64,000 nucleotides of DNA from Cordylochernes scorpioides (GCA_030710605.1 CP092868.1:26913050-26977049); one strand, 5' to 3'. Counted from the stretch's first letter, positions 32,985-43,330 are shown. The notes: generated from the letters alone by a model not told the origin. Translations and numbers: made by a program.

Positions 32985-33015
<31 letters not shown>

Positions 33016-33034
33016 ACAGCCGAAAAAGCGTGTA
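32935..33034 (-). pseudogene. U6 snRNA retropseudogene, near full length
   Basis: The minus strand runs from the 5' stem-loop (ACGCTTTTTCGGCTGTACATATACT) through AAAATTGGAACGATACAGAG, TGCGCAAGGATGA, ACGCAAAATCGTGAAGCGTTC. The ACAGAGA box is intact. The region after it is altered (ATTTGTATAGCC where U6 has GATTAGCATGGCC), and the 3' T-run is absent. It is flanked by a 10-bp direct repeat, cattgtttta, at 32925-32934 and 33035-33044, as expected for LINE-mediated retrotransposition of an RNA. Not functional. Confidence 0.9.
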
Positions 33035-33044
33035 CATTGTTTTA

Positions 33045-33213
33045 TATCGTCTGTGTATCCCTGTTGTCTCCTTCCCCTTGATCTCTTCCCCCGGAGCTTT
33101 CCTTCGAACACTGTCAGCAATGTGATGTTTGAATCGCTGGTGAGTATACCTGGATACAGCAGACATCCTGACCTACTCTCGACAACTTCTAGACATTGAT
33201 AAGCCGTCGTCAC
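33045..33213 (-). pseudogene. LINE reverse-transcriptase C-terminus fragment (copy B)
   Basis: The minus-strand translation includes LLTVFEGKLRGKRSRGRRQQ followed by GYTDDIKQ. It continues in frame into 32846-32927 across the U6 insertion. Upstream (33214-33330) no further reverse-transcriptase motif can be read. Confidence 0.6.
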
Positions 33214-33331
33214 TCAGCGCCAGTATCAGTTGTCACCCTGTCACATGTTCTAGGCGACCTTTCAGACCTGTCTCCCTAACTCTTGCCTTATACTTCTCAA
33301 GATTAGATCAAGGTCAGTTGTAATACGTTTA

Positions 33332-33945
33332 CATTCATGGACAAAAACTTAGGGAAGTAGAAATTATTTAATATCGCTGGTCATCTGTTTTTTTTTTTTT
33401 TAAGGAGATTGAGACAATTTTGTTCACACTTGGTTATCACGTGTGTATTGTCAGAATCCCGATATACATGCTAAAAGGTACAACTTCCTTAAGTTTTTTC
33501 ACACTTAGTTATCTCGTATGTCTTCAATAAAGGTCACTGTAATATCTTTCAGAGTTATTGTCTGAATCCCGATATACATGCTAAAAGGTACAACTTTCTT
33601 AAGTTTTATCCATGAGTGTATATAGTGTGTCTTCAATAAAGATCACTGTAATATCTTTCAGAGTTATTGTCTGAATCCCGATATACATGCTAAAAGGTAA
33701 AACTTCCTTAAGTTTTGTTCATACTTGGTTATCTCGTGTGTCTTCAATAAAGATCACTGTAATATCTCTCAGAGTTATTATCTGAATCCCGATATACATG
33801 CTAAAAGGTACAACTTCCTTAAGTTTTGTCGATGAGTGTATATAGTGTGTCTTCAATAAAGGTCACTTTAATATCTTTTAGAGTTATTGTCTGAATCCCG
33901 ATATACATGTTAAAAGATAAGACTTCCTTAAGTTTTGTTCATGAA
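33332..33945 (+). mobile_element. TIR element with 111-bp repeats (about 5 degenerate units)
   Basis: The left terminus is CATTCATGGACAAAAACTTA and the right terminus TTTTGTTCATGAATTTAA. Two inner units are shortened and carry terminus-like sequence (TTTTATCCATGAGTGTATATAG), as in 17283-19113. Paralogue of 2069-2464. Confidence 0.75.
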
Positions 33946-34177
33946 TTTAATTCTTTTATAGAACGACGCTGTTTGCCTTTATCTGGAGAATTGAAAATTC
34001 TGCTGTCATTTACAATTAATTATTATTAATTAATAACCACAATACATACACTTGTATAAAGCATGCGTGAATTCGCCGGAATCGAAAGGGAACACATTTT
34101 TTGGTGAAATGACGAAATGAGTTTTAAAGTCAAATTTAACCAAATATTTGTGAAACCAAGTGTTGACACTAAAATAT

Positions 34178-34579
34178 TCTATATACAGTTACGAGCGTCT
34201 TTCCTAATCAGTCGTCTCTCTCTGTCACCGTTTGCTTTTTTTTTTTGGAATGTCGCCCTCCTATTGGTCGGCTACGATCACGCCACCTTTGCCCCCCCCC
34301 CCCCCCCCCCCATTTATGTAACTATTGTGTTGGAGCGGGTGGCTCTTTAAATAAATGCATATATTAGTTAATAACTAAATGGAATCCTCTCTTTCTTTTT
34401 CCCAGTAAGAGACGCCTACGGAAGCCAACAGTACATAGACAGATAGAGCACATAGGCTATAGTTATTAACTAATATATGCATTTATATAAGGCGCCAATT
34501 TATAATTGTAACAAATAGTATTTGAATCAAAACATTCAATCGGGTAAAACACGGGCGTTGCCCGGGTCATTCGGCTAGT
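34178..34579 (+). mobile_element. Non-autonomous Helitron (402 bp) with known empty site
   Basis: It begins TCTATATACAGTTACGAGCG and ends with the hairpin CGGGCGTTGCCCG, a 10-nt spacer and CTAGT. The paralogous locus in copy A reads straight through (...aaagtat|acttacatag at 2695/2696), which defines both ends to the base and shows no target-site duplication, as expected for rolling-circle insertion. Copies at 41533-41965 and 61080-61514 share the ends. It contains a long C-run and ATATTAGTTAATAACTAAAT returning in reverse. No coding region. Confidence 0.85.
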
Positions 34580-34733
34580 ACTTACATAGTAGGTGTACTC
34601 CATGATAATCATTGTGGGAAGTAAGCGACTGCTTTTATTATAAGTACACCACATGTCAATACATCTAGAAAGCAGTTAAAAATTTTGCAGCTTACATGTG
34701 TAATAGTACCTTGTTTGGTTACTTGAATTCACT
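34580..34733 (-). mobile_element. SINE body fragment
   Basis: Paralogue of 2696-2848: reverse SINE tail and body without a head, head to head with the next element. Confidence 0.65.
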
Positions 34734-34734
34734 A

Positions 34735-35040
34735 AGAGGTGGAAGGATGGTCTAAACCGTTGGTTTTCGACCGCTACGACCCGGGATCGATTCCCGCATT
34801 GGGCACTTTTTCTGATTTAAAAAATGCTTCAATGGCACCCGATTCTTGCAAAAGTCTAACCCCACCAGAGAGTGCAAGTAACCAAACGGGTCTATGGCAC
34901 ATTTGTAAATGCAAAGTCGAACTGCTTTTCACATGTGTAGACATGTGGAGTACTTACAGTAAAAGCAGTCGCCTACTTCTACCTACCATGATTATCATGG
35001 TCTGTACCAAGTGTACTAGGGATAAGCAAAAAAAAAAACT
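34735..35040 (+). mobile_element. tRNA-derived SINE, full length
   Basis: Head GAGGTGGAAGGATGGTCTAA...GGGATCGATTCCCGC, body, tail palindrome CCATGATTATCATGG, GATAAGC and an A-run. Paralogue of 2849-3161. Confidence 0.75.
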
Positions 35041-35089
35041 GGGAGGTTGAGCTTTTACAGTGATTCCGCTTTTTCTTTATAATAAAAAA

Positions 35090-35165
35090 AAATGCCCATT
35101 ACAGGATTCGAACCTGGGTCCTTGCTGTCGAAAGTAGACCGTTTATACCATTCGTCCACCGAAAC
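35090..35165 (-). mobile_element. tRNA-like module (SINE head)
   Basis: Minus strand TCGGTGGACGAATGGTATAA...GGTTCGAATCCTG, with a perfect B box. Paralogue of 3232-3312. Confidence 0.55.
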
Positions 35166-35199
35166 ACCTATCTATACTTTCATATTTTTAATATTTGAG

Positions 35200-36800
35200 G
35201 TGGAATATATGATTATAGCACACTGCAGTAAATCAAAACGTGATATTTCTACCAATAATTCTCTTTATTTGATATTTGACTGTTTTATACCATTCCACAC
35301 ATCACGTAATTTATTTATTAAAATTAGACAGAAACCTTTTTTTTTTCTAATTTTATCCATTCTCAATAATTGAGTTAGAAAGCAATTACAACTACAGCGT
35401 AATTCAACAGATCATATTTCTCAATACATTTCTATATTTGAAATTCTTCTTTATTTTTATTTTTGACCATTCCACATATTTGGCGAATTATTTCTTTGAA
35501 TCAAGAAGGGTAATTCTCTTATAATTCTTAATAATTGAGTTAGAAAGGCAATATAAACTACAGCGTAATTCAACAGATCATATTTATCAAAATATTTTTA
35601 TATTTGAAATTCGTCTTTTTATTTATTTTTGACCATTCCACACATAACGAGAATTATTTCTTTGAAACAATGGGGGCAATTCTTTTCTAATTCTTAATAA
35701 TTGAGTTAGAAAGGCAATATAAACTCCAGCGTAATTCAACATATCATATTTTTCTAATACCTTTATTTATTTGAAATAGGTTTTTTTAAATTTTATTTCT
35801 GACAATTTCATACATCTCACAGAATATTTATTTGAAACAACAGCCATTTTCACTCCCTAATTCTCAATAATTGAATTTGAAAGCGATATAAACTACAGCG
35901 AAAATCCCAACATATCATATTTATCAAAACATTTCTCTATTTGAAATTCTTTTTTTTTAATTTTATATTTGACCATTCCACATATTTCTCAGAAATTATT
36001 AATTTGAAAAAATAGCCATTACCTACCATTATCAATAATTGATTTTAAAAGGTGATATCAACTACAGCTCAAATCAATATATCATACTTTCTAATACATC
36101 TATATATTTGTGTGTGAAATTCGGCTTTTTAAATTTTATTTTTAACTATTCCACACATTTGGTGAATTATTTCTTTGAAACAATAGGGGTAATTCTTTTC
36201 TAATTCTCAATAATTGAGTTAGAAAGCAATTACAACTACAGCGTAATTCAACAGATCATATTTCTCAATACATTTCTATATTTGAAATTCGTCTTTTTTT
36301 TATTTTTGACCATTCCACATATTTGGTGAATTATTTCTTTGAAACATCAGAAGTCATTCTCTTCTAATTCTTAATAATTGAGTTAGAAAGGCAATATAAA
36401 CTCCAACGTAATTCAACAGATCATATTTTTCTAATACCTTTATTTATTTGAAATTCGGCTTTTTAAATTTTTATTTCTGACAATTTCATACATCTCACAG
36501 ATTGTTTATTTGAAACAGCAGCCATTTTTACTTCCTAATTTTCAATAATTGATTTGGAAGACAATATCAACTCAAATCAATAAGTTATATTTTCTAATAC
36601 ATTTCTATATTTTAAATTCGGATATTTTATTTTATTTTTGACCATTCCATACATCTCGTACATCTTTTATCTGAAACAATAGCCATTACTTTCCTAATTT
36701 TCAACAATTTCGCTAGAAGATAACCATAAATACAGAAAATTAACAGAAAATATATCTTCTAAATAATTTTATATTATAAATTCAATTGCCATTTATCGGT
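35200..36800. repeat. AT-rich tandem repeat, about 175-bp unit (about 9 units)
   Basis: Units share GACCATTCCACATATTTGG, TCAATAATTGAGTTAGAAAG and AACTACAGCGTAATTCAAC. Divergence between units is high. No coding. Confidence 0.75.
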
Positions 36801-37079
36801 AAAATTTGAAACAATTATTTTCTAACAATACGCTTCACTCATACCATGCGCGGGATACTGTGCGCGAGTAACATCGGAGGAAAACTCCAATTTCAAAATA
36901 AAGTAATAAAACATTTTTAGAAATACACTCATAAACAAAATTTAAGGAAGTTTCGTATTTTAAGAATAAATCGCTTCTTATTTGCTTATATAACGGTGGA
37001 TTTCCCATTTATGTAAATTCAAACGTTCTTCTTTAAAAATATAATAAATAAAAATTGAAATATATATATATATATATAT
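36801..37079. other. Unassigned, with a 111-family terminus and (TA)n
   Basis: 36925-36960 carries TACACTCATAAACAAAATTTAAGGAAG, an isolated 111-element terminus. 37060-37079 is a (TA)n tract into which the next LTR is inserted. Confidence 0.5.
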
Positions 37080-37336
37080 TGTCGCGGAGATAAATAAAGC
37101 AAGGGCAAATTTGGGAATAAATTAATTTATTATAAGGGGTATTTATAGGGAGAGAGAGAGTGTACAACTTACCCCAAGTTAAAGATGATCCTAATGAACG
37201 GCCTCAGCCACCGTCCCGTTTTCCTTATTTACAGATCAGCTTCCGAGAACCCCTCACACCTGTGGTCCCCCCCCCCCCCCCCCCGGGGTCCAGGGATGAT
37301 TGACAGTTGTCCCATCTTGGATGGAGCTTCTTGACA
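37080..37336 (-). mobile_element. Solo LTR (Ty3/Gypsy-like), minus strand
   Basis: Reverse copy of 11162-11412, bounded by TGTC and GACA and flanked by ATAT on both sides (37076-37079 and 37337-37340). A run of about 18 C near 37267-37284 replaces the G-run region of the other copy. Confidence 0.7.
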
Positions 37337-37392
37337 ATATACATGATAAAAGGTACAACTACCTTAAGTTTTGTCCATGAGTGTATAATATG
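37337..37392 (+). repeat. 111-element right-end fragment
   Basis: ATACATGATAAAAGGTACAA then CCTTAAGTTTTGTCCATGAG and TGTA, with no array. Confidence 0.6.
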
Positions 37393-37715
37393 GTAGTCGG
37401 TGGATAAAGTGGTATAAACTTTCGATATACGATAACAACGACCTGAGGTCGAATCCCGCTTTGGTCACTTTTTTCTTTTTTTTTTTTTTTTTGAGAAAAA
37501 TATTGCTTAAATGGCCCCCGATTCTTGTAGAAGTCCAACCCCACCAGCGAATGCAAGTAACCAAACAGGTCTCTGGCACATTTCTAAGTGCAAAGTCGAA
37601 CTGTTTTTCACATGTGTAGATATGTTGTGTACTTATAGTAAAAGTAATCGCTAATAACCCACCATGATTATCATGGCCTGTACGGCGTGTACTTGATTAT
37701 GATAAGTAAAAACAA
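37393..37715 (+). mobile_element. tRNA-derived SINE, variant head
   Basis: The head GTCGGTGGATAAAGTGGTAT...GAGGTCGAATCCCGC has a B box with one change, then the common body and tail (CCATGATTATCATGG). The head differs from the GGATGGTCTAAACC type, so at least two head lineages share one body. Confidence 0.7.
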
Positions 37716-38196
37716 TATATTTTGAATAATAGTAAACGTCTTAAATAAAGACTTGAATTAAATTTAAGGATTAAGATATTTTATTTTAAGAAGAAAACTA
37801 AATTATTACAAAAAGGGGTTTTAAATGGCGCATAAAGCAAGTTTAACAAATACAATCATTTTTTTAACTCGAACAACAAATTTGGTCAAAAGTGAAAAAA
37901 ACCATGTGAGAGATAATTTATCGTTTTTAATTAAACAAAACTTTGAAAAATTATTAAAAGAAAAGTCGCACAGGAATATTATTTTATAATTACATTATAT
38001 ACAGACCTATATTTAGAGACTGAAATTAGAGGGGGAAAAAAAGGAAATGTAAATTTGTGTGTTTTCTTATTTTGTTTGTTTCACTTATGTTTCCACAATA
38101 ATTTGACCTCTCTACTTGTATGAAAATTTGACAATATTTACAGTTTTTACTTATTCCTAACACTCGTGGTATAACCCATGATAATCATGGTGAGTA
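37716..38196. other. Unassigned AT-rich sequence
   Basis: No feature recognised, apart from a SINE tail fragment (CCATGATAATCATGG, about 38177-38191). Confidence 0.35.
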
Positions 38197-38197
38197 T

Positions 38198-38509
38198 GGG
38201 GGGTCGGTGGAAGGATGGTCTAAACCGTTGGTTTTCGACCGCTACGACCCGGGTTCGATTCCCGCATTGGGCACTTTTTTCTGATAAAAAAAAAAAATGC
38301 TCCAATGACCTCCGATTCTTGCAAAAGTCCAACCCCACCAGCGAGTGCAAGTAATCAAAAGGGGCTCTGACACATTTGTAAGTGCAAAGTCGAACTGCTT
38401 TTCACATGTGTAGACATGTGGTGCACTTACAGTAAAAGCAGTCGCTAACTACCCACCATGATTATCATGGCCTGTACCACGTGTACTAGGGATAAGCAAA
38501 AAAAAAAAG
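38198..38509 (+). mobile_element. tRNA-derived SINE, full length
   Basis: The best-preserved copy: head GGTCGGTGGAAGGATGGTCT...CCGGGTTCGATTCCCGC with perfect B box, body, tail CCATGATTATCATGG, GATAAGC and an A-run. Confidence 0.8.
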
Positions 38510-38742
38510 GTGAGTATAGTTAGCGACTGTTTTTAGATTTAGAAAGCAGTTTGACTTCTATACTTACAAATGTGTCAGATTCCTGTTTGGTTACTTGTAC
38601 TCACTGTTGGGGTTGGGCTTCGACAACAATAAGATGCCATTGAAGTTTTTTTTTTCAGAAAAAAAAGGGACTAATGCGGGATTCGACCCCGGGGCTGTCG
38701 AAATTTGACATTTTATATCACTCATCCACCAACCAGCCCACT
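38510..38742 (-). mobile_element. tRNA-derived SINE, variant head
   Basis: Reverse copy placed tail to tail with the previous one. The head (minus) is GGTTGGTGGATGAGTGATAT...GGGGTCGAATCCCGC, again a second head type on the common body. Confidence 0.65.
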
Positions 38743-38744
38743 CA

Positions 38745-39260
38745 CTAGTCTTCTTCTTTCTTATCTCCACTCAATCACACTAAGGTATCAAGTTTGTAAA
38801 GCTTAAGACCTTTGATGGTGTCTTCCGGGGAAGAGTAGAGATCATTAATGGATGAGTCAATACAGTCAATAATGTGTATAGAACATGTAAATTATCATCA
38901 TTTTCCAGTATTGTTGAACATTGTGATAGATCTTCTTCTTCTTCTTTCTTATCTCCACTCAATCATATTAAGGTATCAAGTTTGTAAAGCTTAAGACTTT
39001 TGATGGTGTCTTCCGGGGAAGAGTAGAGCTCATCAATGAATGAGTCAATACCGTCAATAATGTGTATAGAACATGTAAATTATCTTCATTCTCCGGCCCT
39101 CTGTATTGTTGAACATTGTGATAAATCTTCTTCTTTCTTATCTCCACTCAATCATATTAAGGTATCAAGTTTGTAAAGCTCTACTCTTCCCCGGAAGACA
39201 CCATCAAAAGTCTTGAGCTCATTAATGAATGAGTCAATACAGTCAATAATAAGTTTTGGG
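38745..39260. repeat. About 190-bp repeat, three copies, one partly inverted
   Basis: Units share TTCTTATCTCCACTCAATCA, AGGTATCAAGTTTGTAAAGC and GGTGTCTTCCGGGGAAGAGT. In the third copy the GGTGTCTTCCGGGGAAGAG block is inverted (CTCTTCCCCGGAAGACACC). Confidence 0.75.
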
Positions 39261-39350
39261 GTTCTGTTCAAAATCACTTTATTAGGTACCGCTCAACAAG
39301 AGCAACCTAGTTCATGATAATTGAAGCAGTGAATAATATATGAAGGTTAT

Positions 39351-39701
39351 TCACATATTAAACAAAATGTTAACGCGAGATTCAATCCCGGTTCTTGACT
39401 GTCGGGAATCGAGGGTATTACCTACTCGTCCATCGACCTTGTTAACATTGTAAAGCTTGAGATTTTTGGTGGTGTCTGCTGGGAATGAGTAGAACTCATC
39501 AATGGATGAGTCAATAATGTGTTTTGGGGTTGCAGGTTGAGAATTGAACTTAGTACATAGTGAGAAAGCCTTGCAACCATTCTGAAAAGTCATTGTCCGT
39601 AGATGACCAGACTTAAGTCTGGAAATCAAAGACTGTTGTTCTCTTGGGAGGACAGAACCGGTGCTTGTCCCTCCTGCTCTGTACCAGTCATGTGCATTCA
39701 T
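39351..39701 (-). pseudogene. Retroelement RNase H/C-terminal fragment (possible)
   Basis: A 116-codon minus frame contains LISRLKSGHLRTMTFQNGCK, C-x13-PATPKHI and IDSSID. Sequences of the type L-S-R-L-R-S-G-H then C-x-C then P-x-H-I occur at the C-terminus of LINE polyproteins after RNase H. The residue expected as the last ligand is Ser here, so it is degraded. A tRNA-like module (GATTGAATCTCGCG, minus) overlaps its end, meaning the 3' part is SINE sequence. Length and frame alone do not make this a gene. Confidence 0.4.
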
Positions 39702-40235
39702 GATGGGGGTTCTTTAAAGAAAAGGAACTGCTTGTTCTCAATTGCTTGTATATAAGTTTATGACAAGACTTTTCTTTCTTCTTTCCCCTTATTTGGTACA
39801 TTGTAAATAACATTGCTGATTATTGTTGCTACAGTAGAACCTCTGTGAGAGGAGACTCGCGCTAGATGACACCTCTCTAGAACCGGTGCTTGTCCCTCTT
39901 GCTCTGTACCAATCATGTGCAGCATCCACTCACTAGTAACCAAATGGGGCTCTGGCACATTTGTAAATAAAAAAAGTCGAACTGCTTTCTATATATGAAA
40001 AAAATAGTACAAATGTGATATTGCTACGTGGAAAATTAGGAAGGACAAAACTTCAGATTGACACAGCAATTTATTTAAGACAAGAACAAACTATGAATAA
40101 TAAACAAAAGATAAGCAATGAGGGAAGTTTACAGAGTAGCAAAATATAAACATAATAAATGATACTCTGTTAATAAAATAATAAATACTTTGTTACATTA
40201 TTGTATTGGGATAAGGTTCATAAATTAAGAAAAGA
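39702..40235. other. Mixed fragments
   Basis: 39833-39885 is a pogo-like MITE end (TACAGTAGAACCTCTGTGAG then CTAGATGACACCTCTCTAG). 39885-39930 repeats part of 39655-39700 (AACCGGTGCTTGTCCCTC). 39935-40000 is a SINE body piece (AACCAAATGGGGCTCTGGCA). The rest is AT-rich and unassigned. Confidence 0.45.
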
Positions 40236-40345
40236 AAAAAAAAATCTCCTTATCATACAACTGAAAGTTGCTGATGGCTTACGCCATCTATCGGAATAAA
40301 TATCAACTATTCATTGATTTTTAATTATTCTAGATGCTTTCTATA
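40236..40345. mobile_element. Foldback-family end fragment
   Basis: CTGAAAGTTGCTGATGGCTT, ACGCCATCTATCGGAATAAA: the left end of the GCGCCATCT family. Confidence 0.55.
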
Positions 40346-40430
40346 TGTATAGGCATGTAGGGTACTTACAGTAAAAGCAGTCGCAAACTACTATTCACCA
40401 TGATTATCATGGCCTGTACCACATACGTAT
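40346..40430 (+). mobile_element. SINE tail fragment
   Basis: GGGTACTTACAGTAAAAGCA to CCATGATTATCATGGCCTG. Confidence 0.6.
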
Positions 40431-40510
40431 GTTCGTGATAATACAAAGAAATCTTCTCTTTATTTATATTGTAACAGATTATTATTCTATGAAAAGATTT
40501 TAAATTTAGA

Positions 40511-40800
40511 TACACCTATCCTACGATTTACACGGTACTTGTTTTACACGTTTTCGCTTTTACACGGTTTTACAAATAAGTTTTTTTTTGTTTGTTTTTA
40601 TCGCACTATACTAAATGCTACTGTGATTGAACACATGCGCTGTGTACACATCTCACGAGGAATCCCGAGCTTATGTGCTGACTACATATTTTAACCTGTC
40701 AATGCATTTTATTTTTATTTCTGTGTACACCTATCCCCCGATTTACACGTTTTTCTAAGGAACGTATCTACCGTGTAAATCGGGGGATAGGTATATTTGT
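40511..40800. mobile_element. MITE with CACCTATCC termini (pogo/Tigger-like)
   Basis: The left end TACACCTATCCTACGATTTA and the right end (reverse of TAAATCGGGGGATAGGTATA) are inverted repeats. A second copy of the left end, CACCTATCCCCCGATTTACA, lies inside at about 40728, so the right 75 bp is itself a small inverted-repeat element. TA at the edges suggests a TA target. Confidence 0.6.
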
Positions 40801-40974
40801 ATTTTGATTCACTGTAAACTTTTCTCATTGCTTCTCTGTTATTTTTATTAGTTTTAATTTGGTTTTATATTGAATACATTACTGTGTCATTCCAAAGTTT
40901 ATCTTTCCTAATATATACATAACAATATAGAACCTATAGGACATGCAATAACTGTCCTGGTGTGGAACTAACAC

Positions 40975-41425
40975 CTACCCATATATTCTCATGCCCAGCA
41001 ATGGCCGCAGTCTTACAGAAAATTGACATGGGCCCAGAACAGCAGCTTTACACACCCAAGATAGAGGATATTGCGACTGCTGTGATAGAAATGTACGGAG
41101 ACATCTGAGAATCTTCATTGGACACGACAACAACAACAATACAGTATACACACCCAAGATAGAGGACATTGCGACTGCTGTGATAGAGATGCATGGAGAC
41201 ATCTGAGGCTCTTCATTGGACACGACAACAACAACAATACAGTATACACACCCAAGATAGTGGACAGTGCTGCTGCTGTGATAGAGATGTATGGAGACAT
41301 CAGAGGCTCTTCATTGGACACGACAACAACAACAATACAGTATACACACCCAAGATAGTGGACAGTGCTGCTGCTGTGATAGAGATGCTTGGAGACATCT
41401 GAGGCTCTTCATTGGACACAACAAC
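40975..41425. repeat. 98-bp minisatellite (about 4 units)
   Basis: The unit runs GACATCTGAGGCTCTTCATT, GGACACGACAACAACAACAA, TACAGTATACACACCCAAGA, TAGAGGACATTGC, TGCTGTGATAGAGATGCATG. Spacing is 98 bp. It is a second location of the array at 53641-54613. Confidence 0.85.
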
Positions 41426-41532
41426 AACAACCCGACAATATATAAAGCTAGAAAGAGACAATTTCCTACAATGATTTACGAGAATATGTAGAGAAGAGAA
41501 TTAAGCAAGTGATAAAGCACAATTTGGATTAT

Positions 41533-41965
41533 TCTATATACAGTTACGAGCGTCATGCGTTCTTAATATAATTCTTCATCTCTGTCACAGTTTGCTTTTT
41601 TTTTTTTGGAATGGCGCTCTCCTATTGGTTGGCTACGATCACGCCACCTTTGCCCCCCCCCCCCCATCATGCCCCCCCCCCCCCCACTCGCTTTTTGGTT
41701 TTTGTAACTATTGTGTTGGAGCGGGTCGCTCCTTAAATAAATGCATATATTAGTTAATAACTAAATGGAATCCTCTCTTTCTTTTTCCCAGTAAGAGACG
41801 CCTACGGAAGCCAACAGTACATAGACAGATAAAGCACATAGGCTATAGTTATTAACTAATATATGCATTTATTTAAGGCGCCAATTTATAATTGTAACAA
41901 ATAGTATTTGAATCAAAACATTCAATCGGGTAAAACACGGGCGTTGCCCGGGTCATTCGGCTAGT
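41533..41965 (+). mobile_element. Non-autonomous Helitron (433 bp)
   Basis: Starts TCTATATACAGTTACGAGCG and ends with the hairpin CGGGCGTTGCCCG and CTAGT, like 34178-34579, from which it differs mainly in its central C-runs and an extra CTCGCTTTTTGGTTTTTG block. Confidence 0.8.
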
Positions 41966-41975
41966 AGATTATAAA

Positions 41976-42130
41976 CACAAGGTAATAAGACCAAATCCAA
42001 ATAAATAGTGTGTGACGTTTCAGCGTTTCATCTTCAGACAAAAGTACTGAATCAAGTACTGAAGATGTTACTGAAACTTCACACACCATTTATTTATTTG
42101 GATTTGGTTTTATTACCTTGTGTTTTAGAG
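41976..42130. mobile_element. Foldback of Penelope-type termini
   Basis: AACACAAGGTAATAAGACCA at the left returns as GGTTTTATTACCTTGTGTTT. The arms also share CAAATCCAAATAAAT and GTGTGTGACGTTTCAG, with a centre around AAGTACTGAATCAAGTACT. Confidence 0.65.
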
Positions 42131-42253
42131 TTAGCAAGTGACAGAGTGTCAACAATCGGGATTTTCCGGTGACACATGTGTTTCTACCTCTACCCACCTG
42201 ATGTGTCGGACCCGCCTCAACACACGCCGGGTCACTGACTCTAACCAAAACAT

Positions 42254-42525
42254 GGTCGGTGGAAGGATAGTCTAAACCATTGGTTTTTGACCTCTACAAC
42301 CCGGGTTCGTATCCCGCACTAGGCACTTTTTTTTAATAAAAAAAATGCTCCAATGGCCCACGATTCCTGTAAAAGTCTAAACCCAACCAGCGAGTGCAAG
42401 TAATCAAACGGGATTCTGACACGTTTGTAAGTGTAAAAGTCGAACTACTTTTCACATGTGTAGACATGTGATGCACTTACAGTAAAAGCAGTCGCTAACT
42501 ACCCACCCTGATTATAATCACTAAG
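42254..42525 (+). mobile_element. tRNA-derived SINE
   Basis: Head GGTCGGTGGAAGGATAGTCT...CGGGTTCGTATCCCGC (B box one change), common body, degenerate tail (CACCCTGATTATAATCA). Confidence 0.7.
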
Positions 42526-42784
42526 TATTCAGCACATCAAGTTTTATTTTTGTTAATCTGCATACTATACTCTTGATTCTAAAAGATAACGATATGCTAG
42601 CAATACATGGTAATAAGGCCGCATCCAAATAAATAATCCAAATTGTACATTTACTCATTACCATATAAAGAAAAATTAATTAGCTAATGTCAAATCAGAA
42701 ACCTAAATCTCTCTCCACTGTTGACATCTCTCTTCAGTCAAAACAGATTCGTAAACTGTGTGACATCTATTAATTGTCTCTCTT
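42526..42784. other. Unassigned sequence
   Basis: 42608-42640 repeats part of a foldback arm (CATGGTAATAAGGCCGCATC then AAATAAATAA). Otherwise nothing is recognised. Confidence 0.35.
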
Positions 42785-42962
42785 CAAGAAAATAAGACCT
42801 AATCCAAATAAAATTAGTAGTGTGTGATGTTTCAGAAACAGCGTTGTTACCATCATCAGAGAAAATGATAAATGAGATACTTTTGTTTGATGATGGTAAC
42901 AACGCTGTTACCGAAATATATGCCACACACTATTAATTTATTTAGATTAGTTCTTATTTTCT
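42785..42962. mobile_element. Foldback of Penelope-type termini, second family
   Basis: Arms AGAAAATAAGACCTAATCCA and AGATTAGTTCTTATTTTCTT, with AACAGCGTTGTTACCATCAT returning as ATGATGGTAACAACGCTGTT. The plus strand reads TTGATGATGGTAAC...GTTACCGAAAT, a hammerhead-like layout. Confidence 0.6.
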
Positions 42963-43330
42963 TGTATTAATTAAAAGGATATTTTAAAACCGTGTAACAT
43001 TTGAAAATTCGGAATTTAATCTCAACAACTCCTATTAAATTTACTCCTCATTTTTCTTTCTTAATCTCAAATTTAAACAGCGCAAATCTCCTACGTGATG
43101 CTAAACGGTGGAATATTAAGCACTAATTAAAATTGTGCTGGTCCATGGTCCGAGAAAATTAAACAGCGCTCAGTGAGTATGGCAAGTAATTGTCCTTAAT
43201 TACGGCCACTTAATGAAATGTCTGTCCGCATCTCCATAAATTGTGGGGGGGAACTTGTGCGATAAATTCTCCTGTAGCTATTGATAACGTCTATCTTTTC
43301 TCTACGTTAGACATTCTACTTGCTGTTTGG
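42963..43330. other. Unassigned low-repeat segment
   Basis: No repeat family of this window is present here. It includes GGTCCATGGTCCGAGAAAAT and a TTAATTACGGCCACTTAATG stretch. Being unique and about 2 kb upstream of the phosphodiesterase exon, it could be non-coding regulatory sequence, but nothing in it proves that. Confidence 0.3.

Larger units (their letters stand above)
30460..35665. repeat. Segmental duplication SD1, copy B
   Basis: Direct paralogue of 1-3794 (see that entry). It is longer through expansion of the 55-bp array and the Helitron insertion at 34178-34579, but it retains the undivided U6 pseudogene. Confidence 0.85.
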
